DNA of 64,000 bases from Aldehydirespirator sp965221185 (GTDB lineage Bacteria; Actinomycetota; Acidimicrobiia; Acidimicrobiales; Aldehydirespiratoraceae). Where the stretch lies: contig OZ244866.1 of NCBI GenBank assembly GCA_965221185.1, positions 3,348,001 to 3,412,000 on the forward strand, in the 5' to 3' direction. Position numbers and translations under genes: made by a program. Shown piece by piece: positions 56,354 through 64,000 of this stretch. Numbering within the stretch: the stretch's first letter is position 1; every line of letters begins with the position of its first letter. The notes beneath the pieces are model-generated. The model made no database searches. It had not been told where the DNA came from and saw nothing but the letters and a program-made list of their open reading frames with translations.

Positions 56354-57577
56354 TCACCGGCCCGTGTCGGGCCGGTAGATCAGGTCCGGCGTCAGCTCGG
56401 ACACGCTAGCGGCGCCGCACAGGGCCATGTCCCGCTTCATGCCGGTGTGCAGGTGCTCGATCACCCAGTCGACGCCCTCCTCGCCCGCGGCGGCCAGGCC
56501 GTACAGATACGGGCGGCCGACCATGCACGACGTCGCACCGAGTGCCAGGGCTTTGACAATGTCTCCGCCCCGTCGAACCCCGCCGTCGCAGACGATGTCA
56601 AGATCGCCGCCGACAGCCTCGGCCACCGGCTGCACCAATTCGATGATGGACGGGGCCGAGTCGAGTTGGCGGCCGCCGTGGTTGGACAGCACTATGCCGT
56701 CGAGCCCCTGGTCGCGGGCGATCACGGCATCGGCCACGCACTGGACGCCCTTCACCAGCACCGGTCCGTCCCACAGCGACCGCATCCATTCCACGTCCTG
56801 CCACGACAGGGTCGGGTCGAACTGCGAGTTCATGAACCCGGCCAGATCAACAGCAGTTGAGCCGTCGATGTCGGTGTTGCCGGCGACGTTGGCGAAGGAG
56901 ATCGGCTCCGAGAACGCAAAGCGCAGGCTCCAACTCGGGCGGATGATGCCTTCGAAGAGGGTAGCGATGCCCATCTTGGGCGGCAGGGTGAAGCCCCGGC
57001 GCACGTCTCGCTCGCGCCGGCCCAGCATGGCCGCGTCCACGGTGATGCACAGCACATCGAAGCCGGCCTCCTTGGCCCTTAGGATCATGTCCTTGAGCAG
57101 GCCCTTGTCGCGCCAGACATAGACCTGGAACCACTTCGAGCCATTGCTGACCGCGGCCACCTCCTCCACTGAGCGCGTCCCCATGGTCGAAAGCGAGTAC
57201 GGCAGGCCGGCGCGCTCCGCGGCGCGGGCCGCGGCCAGTTCGCCGGGCGGGTCGGCGATCCGGGTGAACCCGGTGGGCGCGAGGATCAGCGGGAAGGGCA
57301 CCTCGCGGCCGAGGATCGTGCCGGTTGTGTCCACGTTGCCCATGTCGCGCAGCACCCTCGGCACGAACTCCATCTCACGGAAGGCGCGCGTGTTGCGGTC
57401 CATTGCGACCTCGTCCTCCGCGCCGCCGTCGATGTAGTCGAACACGCCCCCGGGCAGGCGCCGACGAGCCATCCTGCGGAGATCCTCAATGCTGGCTGCT
57501 CTCTGCAGCCGGCGCTTGGTCGCGTTGAACTCGAACCGGCGGAATCGCAGGACAGAGCGGAGTGTGTCGATGATCAT
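56354..57577 (-). CDS. lldD: FMN-dependent alpha-hydroxy acid dehydrogenase (L-lactate dehydrogenase LldD-like)
   Basis: 407 residues of the FMN hydroxyacid oxidase family: FDYIDGGAEDEVAMDRN, LAPTGFTRIADPPGE, FQVYVWRDKGLLKDMI, LVKGVQCVADAVIARDQGL, the active-site signature SNHGGRQLD, and DGGVRRGGDIVKALALGA. It oxidises an alpha-hydroxy acid such as L-lactate. The substrate cannot be distinguished by eye. It is upstream of the aminotransferase on the same strand but separated by 138 nt with its own promoter signals. Confidence 0.85.
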   Translation of the reverse strand: MIIDTLRSVLRFRRFEFNATKRRLQRAASIEDLRRMARRRLPGGVFDYIDGGAEDEVAMDRNTRAFREMEFVPRVLRDMGNVDTTGTILGREVPFPLILAPTGFTRIADPPGELAAARAAERAGLPYSLSTMGTRSVEEVAAVSNGSKWFQVYVWRDKGLLKDMILRAKEAGFDVLCITVDAAMLGRRERDVRRGFTLPPKMGIATLFEGIIRPSWSLRFAFSEPISFANVAGNTDIDGSTAVDLAGFMNSQFDPTLSWQDVEWMRSLWDGPVLVKGVQCVADAVIARDQGLDGIVLSNHGGRQLDSAPSIIELVQPVAEAVGGDLDIVCDGGVRRGGDIVKALALGATSCMVGRPYLYGLAAAGEEGVDWVIEHLHTGMKRDMALCGAASVSELTPDLIYRPDTGR

Positions 57578-57678
57578 GCTTGCGAGAATACGCCAGAGCC
57601 GGGCTACCTGTTAACCGCGCGAACGGAGGCGAGGCGAGAAGGGCCGATCGCCGCCCGAACCGAGCGCCGCTGGCGTTC

Positions 57679-58050
57679 TCAGGCGCTCGCGCCCGCAGCC
57701 AGGGCTCGGGCTGACCGGGCCTCGTCCTCGGCCAACGCTCGGCCCCGGCTTCGCAGCGCGGCCGCCTCCTGTTCGAGCCTGGAGGCCTCGCTGCGCAGGG
57801 CGCGGCTGGCGTTCGCCAGGTCGAGGCCAAGGGAATACAGTGCCGCGCCGATGACACGTTGCAGCTTGGCGCGGCTGGCACTGGCAGCCCGGCCCATCCA
57901 GACCTCCTCGCGGTGCAGAGCCACTACGGGTCGGTGGCGCTCGGTCACCGCGGCTCTTCGGAGGTCGATCGTGTCCGCGACCGACCGGCACCGCTCAGCC
58001 TGCATGATTTTCACTGTGGCTTGACCATAAAGATAGGCATTGGCTGACAC
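57679..58050 (-). CDS. Hypothetical coiled-coil protein
   Basis: 123 residues from a GTG at 58050 (or 108 from ATG 58005). The C-terminal half (ANASRALRSEASRLEQEAAALRSRG and a similar tail) is Ala/Glu/Arg-rich and probably a coiled coil. No family is recognised. It is divergent from the IMPase-family gene, with only 3 nt between the two start codons if the GTG is used; the shorter form would leave room for a promoter. Confidence 0.5.
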   Translation of the reverse strand: MSANAYLYGQATVKIMQAERCRSVADTIDLRRAAVTERHRPVVALHREEVWMGRAASASRAKLQRVIGAALYSLGLDLANASRALRSEASRLEQEAAALRSRGRALAEDEARSARALAAGASA

Positions 58051-58053
58051 ATC

Positions 58054-58872
58054 ATGAAACTTACTAGCAATTCAGATGAAGTTCAACCCACGGCTGTCGA
58101 TGAAGGCGCTCCAAGCGACGCAGCCACCCAGGATGTCATCGACTTTGCCGTGGACGCCGTGCAGCGGGCCGGACGGATCACGCTGCGGTGGTACCAGCAG
58201 CGAAGTCTCTCCGTGTCCGCCAAGAGCGACGGGTCGCCCGTCACCGAGGCCGACTATGCGGTTGAGCGATTCCTCCGCTCTGAAATCTTGGCGGCATTTC
58301 CCGGCGACACGGTCTGGGGCGAGGAGGAGGGAATCCGGGCAGGCCGCACCGGCCGCTCCTGGGTGATCGACCCGATCGACGGCACGAAGGCCTTCGTTCA
58401 AGGAGTCCCCCTGTACGCCACGCTGCTGGCTCTGGTGGACGATCGGGGCCCCGCGGCGGGTGTGATCTGTTTGCCCGCCCTCGACGAGTGTGTCTGGGCT
58501 GGCCGGGGCCGCGGCGCCTACTGGAACGGAACACCGTGCCGAGTGAGTGACCACGCCGGCCTTGACCGCTCATATGTCTGCACCAGCGGACTCTCCTATT
58601 GGCCCGACCCTGTCCTGCAGCGGGTGCGTGACGCGGGCGCGCGGGTTCGCACCTGGGGCGATGCCTACGGCTACGCCCTCGTCGCCACCGGACGGGCCGA
58701 GGCCATGGTCGACCCGGAGTGCTCCGGCTGGGACGTCGCCCCGATGTCGGTAATCATGGCTGAGGCCGGAGGCCGATTCTCGGACACCTCCGGCGACGAT
58801 GAGTGGCGCAGCGGCTCGGCCGTGGCCACCAACGGACTGCTCCACGAAGACCTGCTGACCTGTTTCCGGTAG
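58054..58872 (+). CDS. Inositol monophosphatase family phosphatase (possibly histidinol-phosphatase)
   Basis: 272 residues. Metal-binding and catalytic motifs of the IMPase family are all present: VWGEEEG, IDPIDGTKAFVQGVP and WDVAPMSVIMAEAGG. Members hydrolyse inositol, fructose, histidinol or nucleotide phosphates. The loop DPIDGTKAFVQG resembles the HisN-like histidinol-phosphatases of actinobacteria, but no his genes are nearby. Confidence 0.87.
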   Translation: MKLTSNSDEVQPTAVDEGAPSDAATQDVIDFAVDAVQRAGRITLRWYQQRSLSVSAKSDGSPVTEADYAVERFLRSEILAAFPGDTVWGEEEGIRAGRTGRSWVIDPIDGTKAFVQGVPLYATLLALVDDRGPAAGVICLPALDECVWAGRGRGAYWNGTPCRVSDHAGLDRSYVCTSGLSYWPDPVLQRVRDAGARVRTWGDAYGYALVATGRAEAMVDPECSGWDVAPMSVIMAEAGGRFSDTSGDDEWRSGSAVATNGLLHEDLLTCFR

Positions 58873-58883
58873 AGCATCAGCAG

Positions 58884-59903
58884 TCACGAGCAGCCATCGC
58901 GGGACAGCGCAAACCCCTCGAACCGCGAGGGTCGTAGTCCCCGAGCGGTCACCGCCCTCAGCAGCCCCTCCGGATCAGGGATCGACGCCAGCCCGGTCGC
59001 GCCGGCTGAGACCTCAATGTCAGCCAGGTGCAGAGCGGTCGCGGCGGCCACCACGGCCGCTCCTTCCGCCGGCCTCGCCTGAGAGCCCAACACGACCACA
59101 TGGCGCTCCCCGCGGCGCCAGCCTCGAAGCTCAACCCGCACCGCGCCCGCACCGCCCTCGCGATGCGGACGGCGCATCATCGGCAAAGGAGCGGTGAGCC
59201 GATCACGGCGGGTGGCGGCCATGCGCGCCGTCACCCGATCAACGCTGGGGAAGGCGGGCACGAGCAACAGCGCGTCCGGAAGGGCCGCCCGGTAGCAGTC
59301 CCGTCCGGCCACCGGATCGGGAAACCAGCACAGCTCGCGTCCCGAGCCGCCCGCTCGGCGGGTCCAGCGTCCGTCGCGCCAGTCGACAGCGAGGCTGCTG
59401 AGCGCCCGGTGGTGCTGGCGGGCGCACGCCGGTCCCCCGGTGCCGACCTTGGCCACATGGATCTCGTCAACCGCGTCGAACTCGGAGGCGCCGACCCGGG
59501 CCAGCAGGCACGTGAGTCCGGGCATGTAGCCGGCCCCCACCACCAGCGGAACACCGTGGTGTCGGGCCTGCTGATCGATCGCAAGCAGGTCGCGGGTCTC
59601 GCCTATCTCGTTGGTGGTGGTGACAACGGCCGCACCGGCCTTCACCGCGGCCCGAGCGATGCTGGCTTGCGTTCCGGTCGTGGTGGCCACCACGACCACG
59701 TCGGTCCCGTCGGGCACTGCCGATCCCTGGCCGATACTGGTCTTCGGACCCAATGCGTCGGAGACTTCCCGCAGGCGGGCCGGGTCCGTGTCCCGCACCT
59801 CCACCGATCGGACAGCTGGACTCTGGTCGAGCATGCGCACGATCCGGAGGCCCGTAGCCCCAGCCCCGAACACGGCCGCACTAGCGCCCGCGGGCTCGAT
59901 CAC
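58884..59903 (-). CDS. Saccharopine dehydrogenase-like NAD(P)-binding protein
   Basis: About 339 residues from the GTG at 59903, which overlaps the stop of a small upstream gene (GTGA). Rossmann motif VFGAGATGLRIVRML, then VVVVATTTGTQASIARAAVKAG, VVGAGYMPGLTCLLA. It belongs to the saccharopine dehydrogenase/homospermidine synthase-like superfamily. Substrate unknown. Convergent with the IMPase-family gene, 11 nt apart. Confidence 0.72.
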   Translation of the reverse strand: MIEPAGASAAVFGAGATGLRIVRMLDQSPAVRSVEVRDTDPARLREVSDALGPKTSIGQGSAVPDGTDVVVVATTTGTQASIARAAVKAGAAVVTTTNEIGETRDLLAIDQQARHHGVPLVVGAGYMPGLTCLLARVGASEFDAVDEIHVAKVGTGGPACARQHHRALSSLAVDWRDGRWTRRAGGSGRELCWFPDPVAGRDCYRAALPDALLLVPAFPSVDRVTARMAATRRDRLTAPLPMMRRPHREGGAGAVRVELRGWRRGERHVVVLGSQARPAEGAAVVAAATALHLADIEVSAGATGLASIPDPEGLLRAVTARGLRPSRFEGFALSRDGCS

Positions 59904-60052
59904 GCCAGCTCGTCGTCGCGCAGCTCGCGCCACCCGCCGGTCTGGGGGGGCACACCTCCGCGGCCCCGCACCCGGATAGCCGCGGCCAATGCCATGCCCA
60001 CGACGATGGCAACAAACGTCCGGCGGATCAATGTGATGAATCCTGCGGCCAA
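59900..60052 (-). CDS. Small membrane protein (50 aa)
   Basis: A short frame from TTG 60052 with GGAG 8 nt upstream: MAAGFITLIRRTFVAIVV, a hydrophobic segment GMALAAAIRVRG, and a soluble tail PPQTGGWRELRDDELA. It overlaps the downstream gene by 4 nt. The membrane-plus-GGWREL tail looks like a genuine conserved small actinobacterial membrane protein rather than chance. Function unknown. Confidence 0.55.
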   Translation of the reverse strand: MAAGFITLIRRTFVAIVVGMALAAAIRVRGRGGVPPQTGGWRELRDDELA

Positions 60053-60084
60053 GATGGCTCTCCGGGCGCTGTCGGGCTGAAGTG

Positions 60085-60158
<74 letters not shown>

Positions 60159-60172
60159 AGCGGCGCTACACG

Positions 60173-60832
60173 CTAGCCGCGGCCTCCCCGGCCACCACCA
60201 GCCGCGCCGGGCGGCGGGTCCGCGGACCTCCCCACGGGCGGCGGCGGAGCCGCGACCAGAACCCGCCTGCGGGCCCGGCGCGGCCGCGGGCGGGCGGTCT
60301 CCTCCTCGACCACGGTCAGGCGCACTCCTCCGGTCACGTCGCTGATCAGGTTGAACAGCACCGCTCCGAGCACCGTCAGGCCGCTGCCGGCCAACACCAG
60401 GACGAGCCCGCCGACAGCTGCGACCCGGAAGATCTGGTCGGCGTTGATCTTGAACGACTCCAGCGCGAACAGTTCCACCACGAAGTTCTCAACATCGGCG
60501 ACGAGGCCGGAGTTGACGGCCAGGTTCCACAGCGTCACCCCCACAAACAACATGATCGCCCAAGCGCAGAAGTAGAGAACCAGAGACACCTTGAGCACCG
60601 ACCAGGGTTCGACGTGCCTGACCAGCCGCCGGACGCGACGGGCCCGCAGACGCCGGTTGGACCGGGCTTGATAGGCCCGGCCGATGGTTGAGCGGGAGAC
60701 GCGCCTCGGCCGGGGGTCGAGCAGTGCGTCGGCGGCATCCTCTCCCGTTGGGGGCTGGAGCCCAGCCGGCGCGTCGACGGACGGCGGAGCGGGCTGCTGC
60801 TCGTCCATGCCGGAAGTCGACGCGTCGCTCAT
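60173..60832 (-). CDS. DUF3566 transmembrane protein
   Basis: 219 residues from the ATG at 60832 (the frame upstream of it passes through dispersed repeat copy 6). A disordered, Pro/Ala-rich N-terminus is followed by the DUF3566 domain: VEPWSVLKVSLVLYFCAWAI (first helix), a loop, then VAAVGGLVLVLAGSGLTVLG (second helix) and FNLISDVTGGVRLTVVEEE. DUF3566 next to gyrA is a conserved actinobacterial arrangement. Its role is unknown. The tail is Arg/Pro/Gly-rich. Confidence 0.85.
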   Translation of the reverse strand: MSDASTSGMDEQQPAPPSVDAPAGLQPPTGEDAADALLDPRPRRVSRSTIGRAYQARSNRRLRARRVRRLVRHVEPWSVLKVSLVLYFCAWAIMLFVGVTLWNLAVNSGLVADVENFVVELFALESFKINADQIFRVAAVGGLVLVLAGSGLTVLGAVLFNLISDVTGGVRLTVVEEETARPRPRRARRRVLVAAPPPPVGRSADPPPGAAGGGRGGRG

Positions 60833-60909
60833 GAGTATTCTCTGGCACCTCCGACGAACCGGCAGTCTACGCCCAACCGGCCAATCCTCGGTTCGGCCCG
60901 GCCTAGAAC

Positions 60910-61053
60910 GTGCGCGGATAGGTTGTGGGCGTCTCGCGGTGAGATGTTGTGATTCCCGCTCTTGTTCGCTGCGCTCACGGGCCGCTCGGGCCACGGCCTC
61001 GCTCAACGCCCGCTGATTTCGTCGGTAGGTCGCGGCCTATCCGCTCGGCCTCT
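60910..61053 (+). repeat. Dispersed ~150-bp repeat, copy 6
   Basis: Left end GTGCGCGGATAGG, right end CCTATCCGCTCGGCCTCT, invariant core near 60970. Left of it, CTAGAAC matches the outer end of copy 2. It encodes the last 26 or so residues of the TadE-like gene on the other strand. Confidence 0.87.
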
Positions 61054-61409
61054 TGCTCGGGGGCCGTCCACTCCACCTGCCGCTCGGCTCGAGCCGTCCG
61101 GCTGGTCCGACCGACTTGCACGGTGACGGTCACCAGCAGGGCACCAGAGTCGTCCGCGGGCTCCTCCTCCTCATACGAGAGCAACACTGCACCGTTGGCG
61201 GTCGCGATCGACGCGGCCCCGTCGGGGCCGTCGGCGGCACCAGCCAGAGCCGCCGCGTCGGCGGCGGTACGGGCGGCAGCGCTCTCATTCAGCAGTCGCC
61301 CGATCTCGATCGTCGCAATAACGGCGCCCATCGCCAACAAGAGCATGGCCGCCATCAGGGGCACTGCCTGCCCCCGGTCCCGGGGCCCAGGCCGCGCCCG
61401 AGCCGTCAT
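60975..61409 (-). CDS. TadE/TadG-like pilus-assembly or secreted protein, C-terminus in a repeat
   Basis: 144 residues from the ATG at 61409, which overlaps the gyrA stop (ATGA). The N-terminus RDRGQAVPLMAAMLLLAMGAVIATIEIGRLLNE is the TadE-type signal/transmembrane segment, followed by AAARTAADAAALAGA. The C-terminal ~26 residues (EAERIGRDLPTKSAGVERGR...) are encoded by dispersed repeat copy 6, so the original end was replaced or extended. Confidence 0.7.
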   Translation of the reverse strand: MTARARPGPRDRGQAVPLMAAMLLLAMGAVIATIEIGRLLNESAAARTAADAAALAGAADGPDGAASIATANGAVLLSYEEEEPADDSGALLVTVTVQVGRTSRTARAERQVEWTAPEQEAERIGRDLPTKSAGVERGRGPSGP

Positions 61410-63940
61410 TGCCCGCCCGGTGCCCCTTCCGGTGCGCTCTCGGCATCGTTGCCGGCATCGCCGTTCACCTCGTCGCCGACGAGCGCGATGGCCACAACCT
61501 CGTCGCCGGGATCGGGGCTCATCACCTTCACACCTGCCGCCGAGGTGCCCTGGACCGAAACGCCAGAAACGGGGACGCGGATTACCACACCATTGCGCGT
61601 GACGGCGAGAACCTCGTCGTCGGGATCCACAACCAACGTTCCGAGCACCTCGCCCTTGTCCTCTTCGAGCCTTATCCCACGAACGCCGAGCCCGGCCCGT
61701 TTCTTGCAGTTCAAGCTGTCCACTGACGTGCGCTTTCCGAAACCCAGTGTCGTCACATGGAGCAGCGCAGCGCCGGGTCGGGCCACCGCGCACGACACAA
61801 CCGAGTCGCCTTCGTGCTTGAACTTCAGTCCGATCACGCCGATCGCGACCCGACCCGTCTCCCGTACCTGCTCCTGAGAGAACCGGAGAGTCTGGCCCAG
61901 TCGCGACGACAGCAGAATGTCGTGAACTCCGTCGGTGGGGACGACGGCCACCAACTCGTCATCGTCGCGCAAGTGGATGGCGATGAGCCCCGCCTTGCGC
62001 GACGAGTCGTAGGCGGTGAACATGGTCCGCTTGACCCGTCCCTTGGCTGTAGCGAAGAACAGGAAGCGGTTGGTCTCGTAGTCGCGAGTATCGATCACCG
62101 CCTGGATGCGCTCACCGTCCTGCAACGACAGCAGGTTCGCAATGGAGGTTCCCCGGGCCGTGCGCGACGCCACCGGAACCTCGTGGGCCTTGAGCCGGTA
62201 CACCCGACCGAAGTTGCTGAAGAACAGCAGGTAGGAATGAGCGGTGGTATGGATGAGGTGCGTGACGGTGTCGGCCTCTTTGAGTCTCGCTCCGGCCACC
62301 CCGCGGCCGCCGCGGCCCTGGAGGCGGAACTCGTCCACGGCCACCGTCTTGACATAGCCGGACGCCGACATGGTGAAGACCAGGTCGTCGTCGTCGATCA
62401 GATCCTCGATATCGAGTTCGCCCGGATCGATCTCGAGCGACGACCGGCGATCGACCGCGAACCTCTCGGAGATCTCTCTGAGCTCATCGCGGATCGCCAT
62501 CCGCACCCGCACGTCGTCGGAGAGCAGAGCCTCCAGGTCGGCGATCAGGCTCCGCTTCTCGCCGGCCTCGGCCTCGAGCTGGTTCCGGCCCAGACGGGTG
62601 AGCCGAGACAGGGCCATGTCGAGGATGTGATTGGCCTGCGCCTCGGAGAAGTCGAATGGCTCGCTCATCAGGCCGGCGCGGGCGGCGCCGGTGTCCTCGC
62701 TGGCTCGGATCAGCGCGATGATCTCGTCGATGGCCCCCAAGGCCCGCAGCAACCCCTCCACGATGTGCAGTCGGGCCCGGGCCGCGGCCAGACGGAACTC
62801 CGAGCGCCGGGTGACCACCTCGACCTGGTGCGCGACATAGGCGCCGAGCGCATCCCGAAGGGTGAGAGTGCGCGGCACGCCGTCCACCAGCGCCACCATG
62901 TTCATCGCGAAGCTGGTCTGCAGCGGGGTGTGCTTCCAGAGATTGTTGAGCACCACCTCCGGGTTGGCGTCGCGCTTCAACTTGATCACGAAGCGGGTCT
63001 CGTCGCCTGAGGACTCGTCGTTCACGTCGGCGATGCCGTCGAGTTCCCTAGCGTTGACCAGATCGGCGATCTTGCGGGCGACGGCCCCGGCCGACACCTG
63101 ATACGGCAGGGCGGTGACGACGAGGGCGCGGCGGCCGCCGGTGTCGGTGTCGGTGACGACCACATCGGCCCGGATCTTCACCGAACCGCGGCCGGTGCGG
63201 TAGGCCGACTCGAACCCGTTGCGGCCGAGAATCTGCCCGCCGGTAGGGAAGTCCGGGCCGTGCACGCACGCCATCAAGTCCTCGGTGCTGGCGCCGGGAA
63301 CCTCCAGCAGGTGCACGACCGCGTCGATCACCTCGGCGAGGTTGTGGGGCGGGATGCTGGTGGCCATCCCCACCGCGATCCCCTGGCTGCCGTTGACCAA
63401 GAGGTTCGGCAGGCGGGCCGGCAGCACCGCGGGCTCGGTGAAGTCCCCCGAGTAATTGTCGATGAAGTCGACGGTGTCCTCGCCTATGTCGGCGAGCATC
63501 GACATGGCCAGAAGATCGAGGCGGCATTCCGTGTAGCGGGCCGCGGCCGGCGGGTCCTCCGGCGACCCGTAGTTGCCGTGGAAGTCGATGAGGGGGTGCT
63601 GGAGCGAGAAGGGCTGCGCCATGCGGGCCAAGGCGTCGTAGATGGCCGTGTCGCCGTGGGGGTGGAACCGGGCCATCACGTCGCCCACGACCCGGGCGCA
63701 CTTCACATGGCCCCGGTCGGGCCGGAAGCCCTGGTCGTACATCGACCAGAGGATCCGGCGGTGCACAGGCTTGAGTCCGTCACGGGCGTCGGGCAGAGCG
63801 CGGCTGACGATGACCGACATGGCGTAGTCCAGGAACGAGCGCTCCATCTCCTCCTGGATCTCGATGACAGTCACGCCGGCGCCCTGGGCGGGCGCGAGGT
63901 CCGCGGGGCTGCCCTCCGTTCCGTCTGCCATGTCGCTCAT
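61406..63940 (-). CDS. gyrA: DNA gyrase subunit A
   Basis: 844 residues. Breakage-reunion domain with the active tyrosine in AARYTECRL, the quinolone-region sequence HPHGDTAIYDALARMAQPF (Thr at the E. coli Ser83 position, Asp at 87), and a C-terminal beta-pinwheel with GyrA-box-like repeats (QGRGGRGVAGARL). The end overlaps the TadE-like start. It lies 19 nt after gyrB. Confidence 0.97.
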   Translation of the reverse strand: MSDMADGTEGSPADLAPAQGAGVTVIEIQEEMERSFLDYAMSVIVSRALPDARDGLKPVHRRILWSMYDQGFRPDRGHVKCARVVGDVMARFHPHGDTAIYDALARMAQPFSLQHPLIDFHGNYGSPEDPPAAARYTECRLDLLAMSMLADIGEDTVDFIDNYSGDFTEPAVLPARLPNLLVNGSQGIAVGMATSIPPHNLAEVIDAVVHLLEVPGASTEDLMACVHGPDFPTGGQILGRNGFESAYRTGRGSVKIRADVVVTDTDTGGRRALVVTALPYQVSAGAVARKIADLVNARELDGIADVNDESSGDETRFVIKLKRDANPEVVLNNLWKHTPLQTSFAMNMVALVDGVPRTLTLRDALGAYVAHQVEVVTRRSEFRLAAARARLHIVEGLLRALGAIDEIIALIRASEDTGAARAGLMSEPFDFSEAQANHILDMALSRLTRLGRNQLEAEAGEKRSLIADLEALLSDDVRVRMAIRDELREISERFAVDRRSSLEIDPGELDIEDLIDDDDLVFTMSASGYVKTVAVDEFRLQGRGGRGVAGARLKEADTVTHLIHTTAHSYLLFFSNFGRVYRLKAHEVPVASRTARGTSIANLLSLQDGERIQAVIDTRDYETNRFLFFATAKGRVKRTMFTAYDSSRKAGLIAIHLRDDDELVAVVPTDGVHDILLSSRLGQTLRFSQEQVRETGRVAIGVIGLKFKHEGDSVVSCAVARPGAALLHVTTLGFGKRTSVDSLNCKKRAGLGVRGIRLEEDKGEVLGTLVVDPDDEVLAVTRNGVVIRVPVSGVSVQGTSAAGVKVMSPDPGDEVVAIALVGDEVNGDAGNDAESAPEGAPGGQ

Positions 63941-63959
63941 TCAACCGCTCCCGGTCGGG

Positions 63960-64000
63960 TCAGAAATCGAGATTTCGTACTTCTCTGGCGTTGGTGACGA
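63960..64000 (-). CDS. gyrB: DNA gyrase subunit B, 3' end only
   Basis: The last 13 codons and stop can be read on the minus strand as VTNAREVRNLDF, matching the usual GyrB C-terminus. The rest lies beyond the window. Confidence 0.75.
   Translation of the reverse strand, partial: VTNAREVRNLDF

Overview
The window is GC-rich chromosomal DNA from an actinobacterium. Supporting signs are the gyrB-gyrA-DUF3566-tRNA-Ile arrangement at the right end, a DUF222/HNH protein, an F420-type (DDN family) protein, an EF-G2-like GTPase and many apparently leaderless genes. The metabolic content (methylated amines, betaines, probably taurine) suggests a marine or host-associated member of the Acidimicrobiia; that placement is inference. 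No rRNA, CRISPR array or replication origin was seen.

Layout. 0-3.2 kb: TetR regulator, tRNA-Arg(ACG), EF-G-like GTPase with an unusual G4 motif, a [3Fe-4S]-type ferredoxin. 3.2-12.8 kb: a tightly packed minus-strand cluster (GlxB/C/D-type glutamate-synthase-like subunits, two dimethylglycine/sarcosine-dehydrogenase-like flavoproteins, a non-pyrrolysine MttB homologue), with a divergent GlnT/GmaS-type ligase at 13.0 kb. 14.4-17.7 kb: betainyl-CoA-thioesterase-like protein, EamA transporter, proC, SAM hydrolase and a 29-residue membrane peptide. 17.7-24.9 kb: haem genes hemA-C-D-B-L. They are interrupted between hemD and hemB by a 1.75 kb insert bounded by 30-bp direct repeats and carrying a frameshifted TIGR04255-type gene and its partner. 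25-26 kb: zinc-ribbon and YceI proteins.

26.2-34.8 kb is an accessory/defence region: a restriction-modification set, a DUF222/HNH protein, and a DUF6361-PLD-helicase module whose last two genes are broken by internal deletions, followed by a DUF4143 ATPase. An IS1380-family element (35096-36710) follows, then pgi, a membrane cytochrome c, and a soxBDAG-type operon with a divergent LysR regulator. 45.4-57.6 kb holds a DDN protein, an amidohydrolase, and a molybdenum enzyme with a fused FeS/NrfD subunit. It continues with TetR, pta, a TauA-like lipoprotein, a taurine:pyruvate-type aminotransferase and an FMN hydroxyacid dehydrogenase. 57.7-64 kb: a hypothetical gene, an IMPase-family phosphatase, a saccharopine-dehydrogenase-like protein with a 50-residue membrane peptide, tRNA-Ile(GAU), DUF3566, a TadE-like protein, gyrA and the 3' end of gyrB.

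Two metabolic themes recur. First, GmaS-like, MgsABC-like and MgdABCD-like components of the N-methylglutamate route to methylamine oxidation are all present, beside betaine/dimethylglycine/sarcosine demethylation enzymes. Second, an aminotransferase, TauA-like binding protein, pta and sulfite-dehydrogenase-like complex suggest taurine breakdown, although no xsc gene is in view. The strongest unexplained structure is a family of six ~150-bp dispersed repeats at 19.95, 34.95, 39.3, 45.9, 53.5 and 60.9 kb. They have a nearly invariant ~50-nt core and inverted ends, abut or enter genes, and in some cases supply start codons or protein termini.
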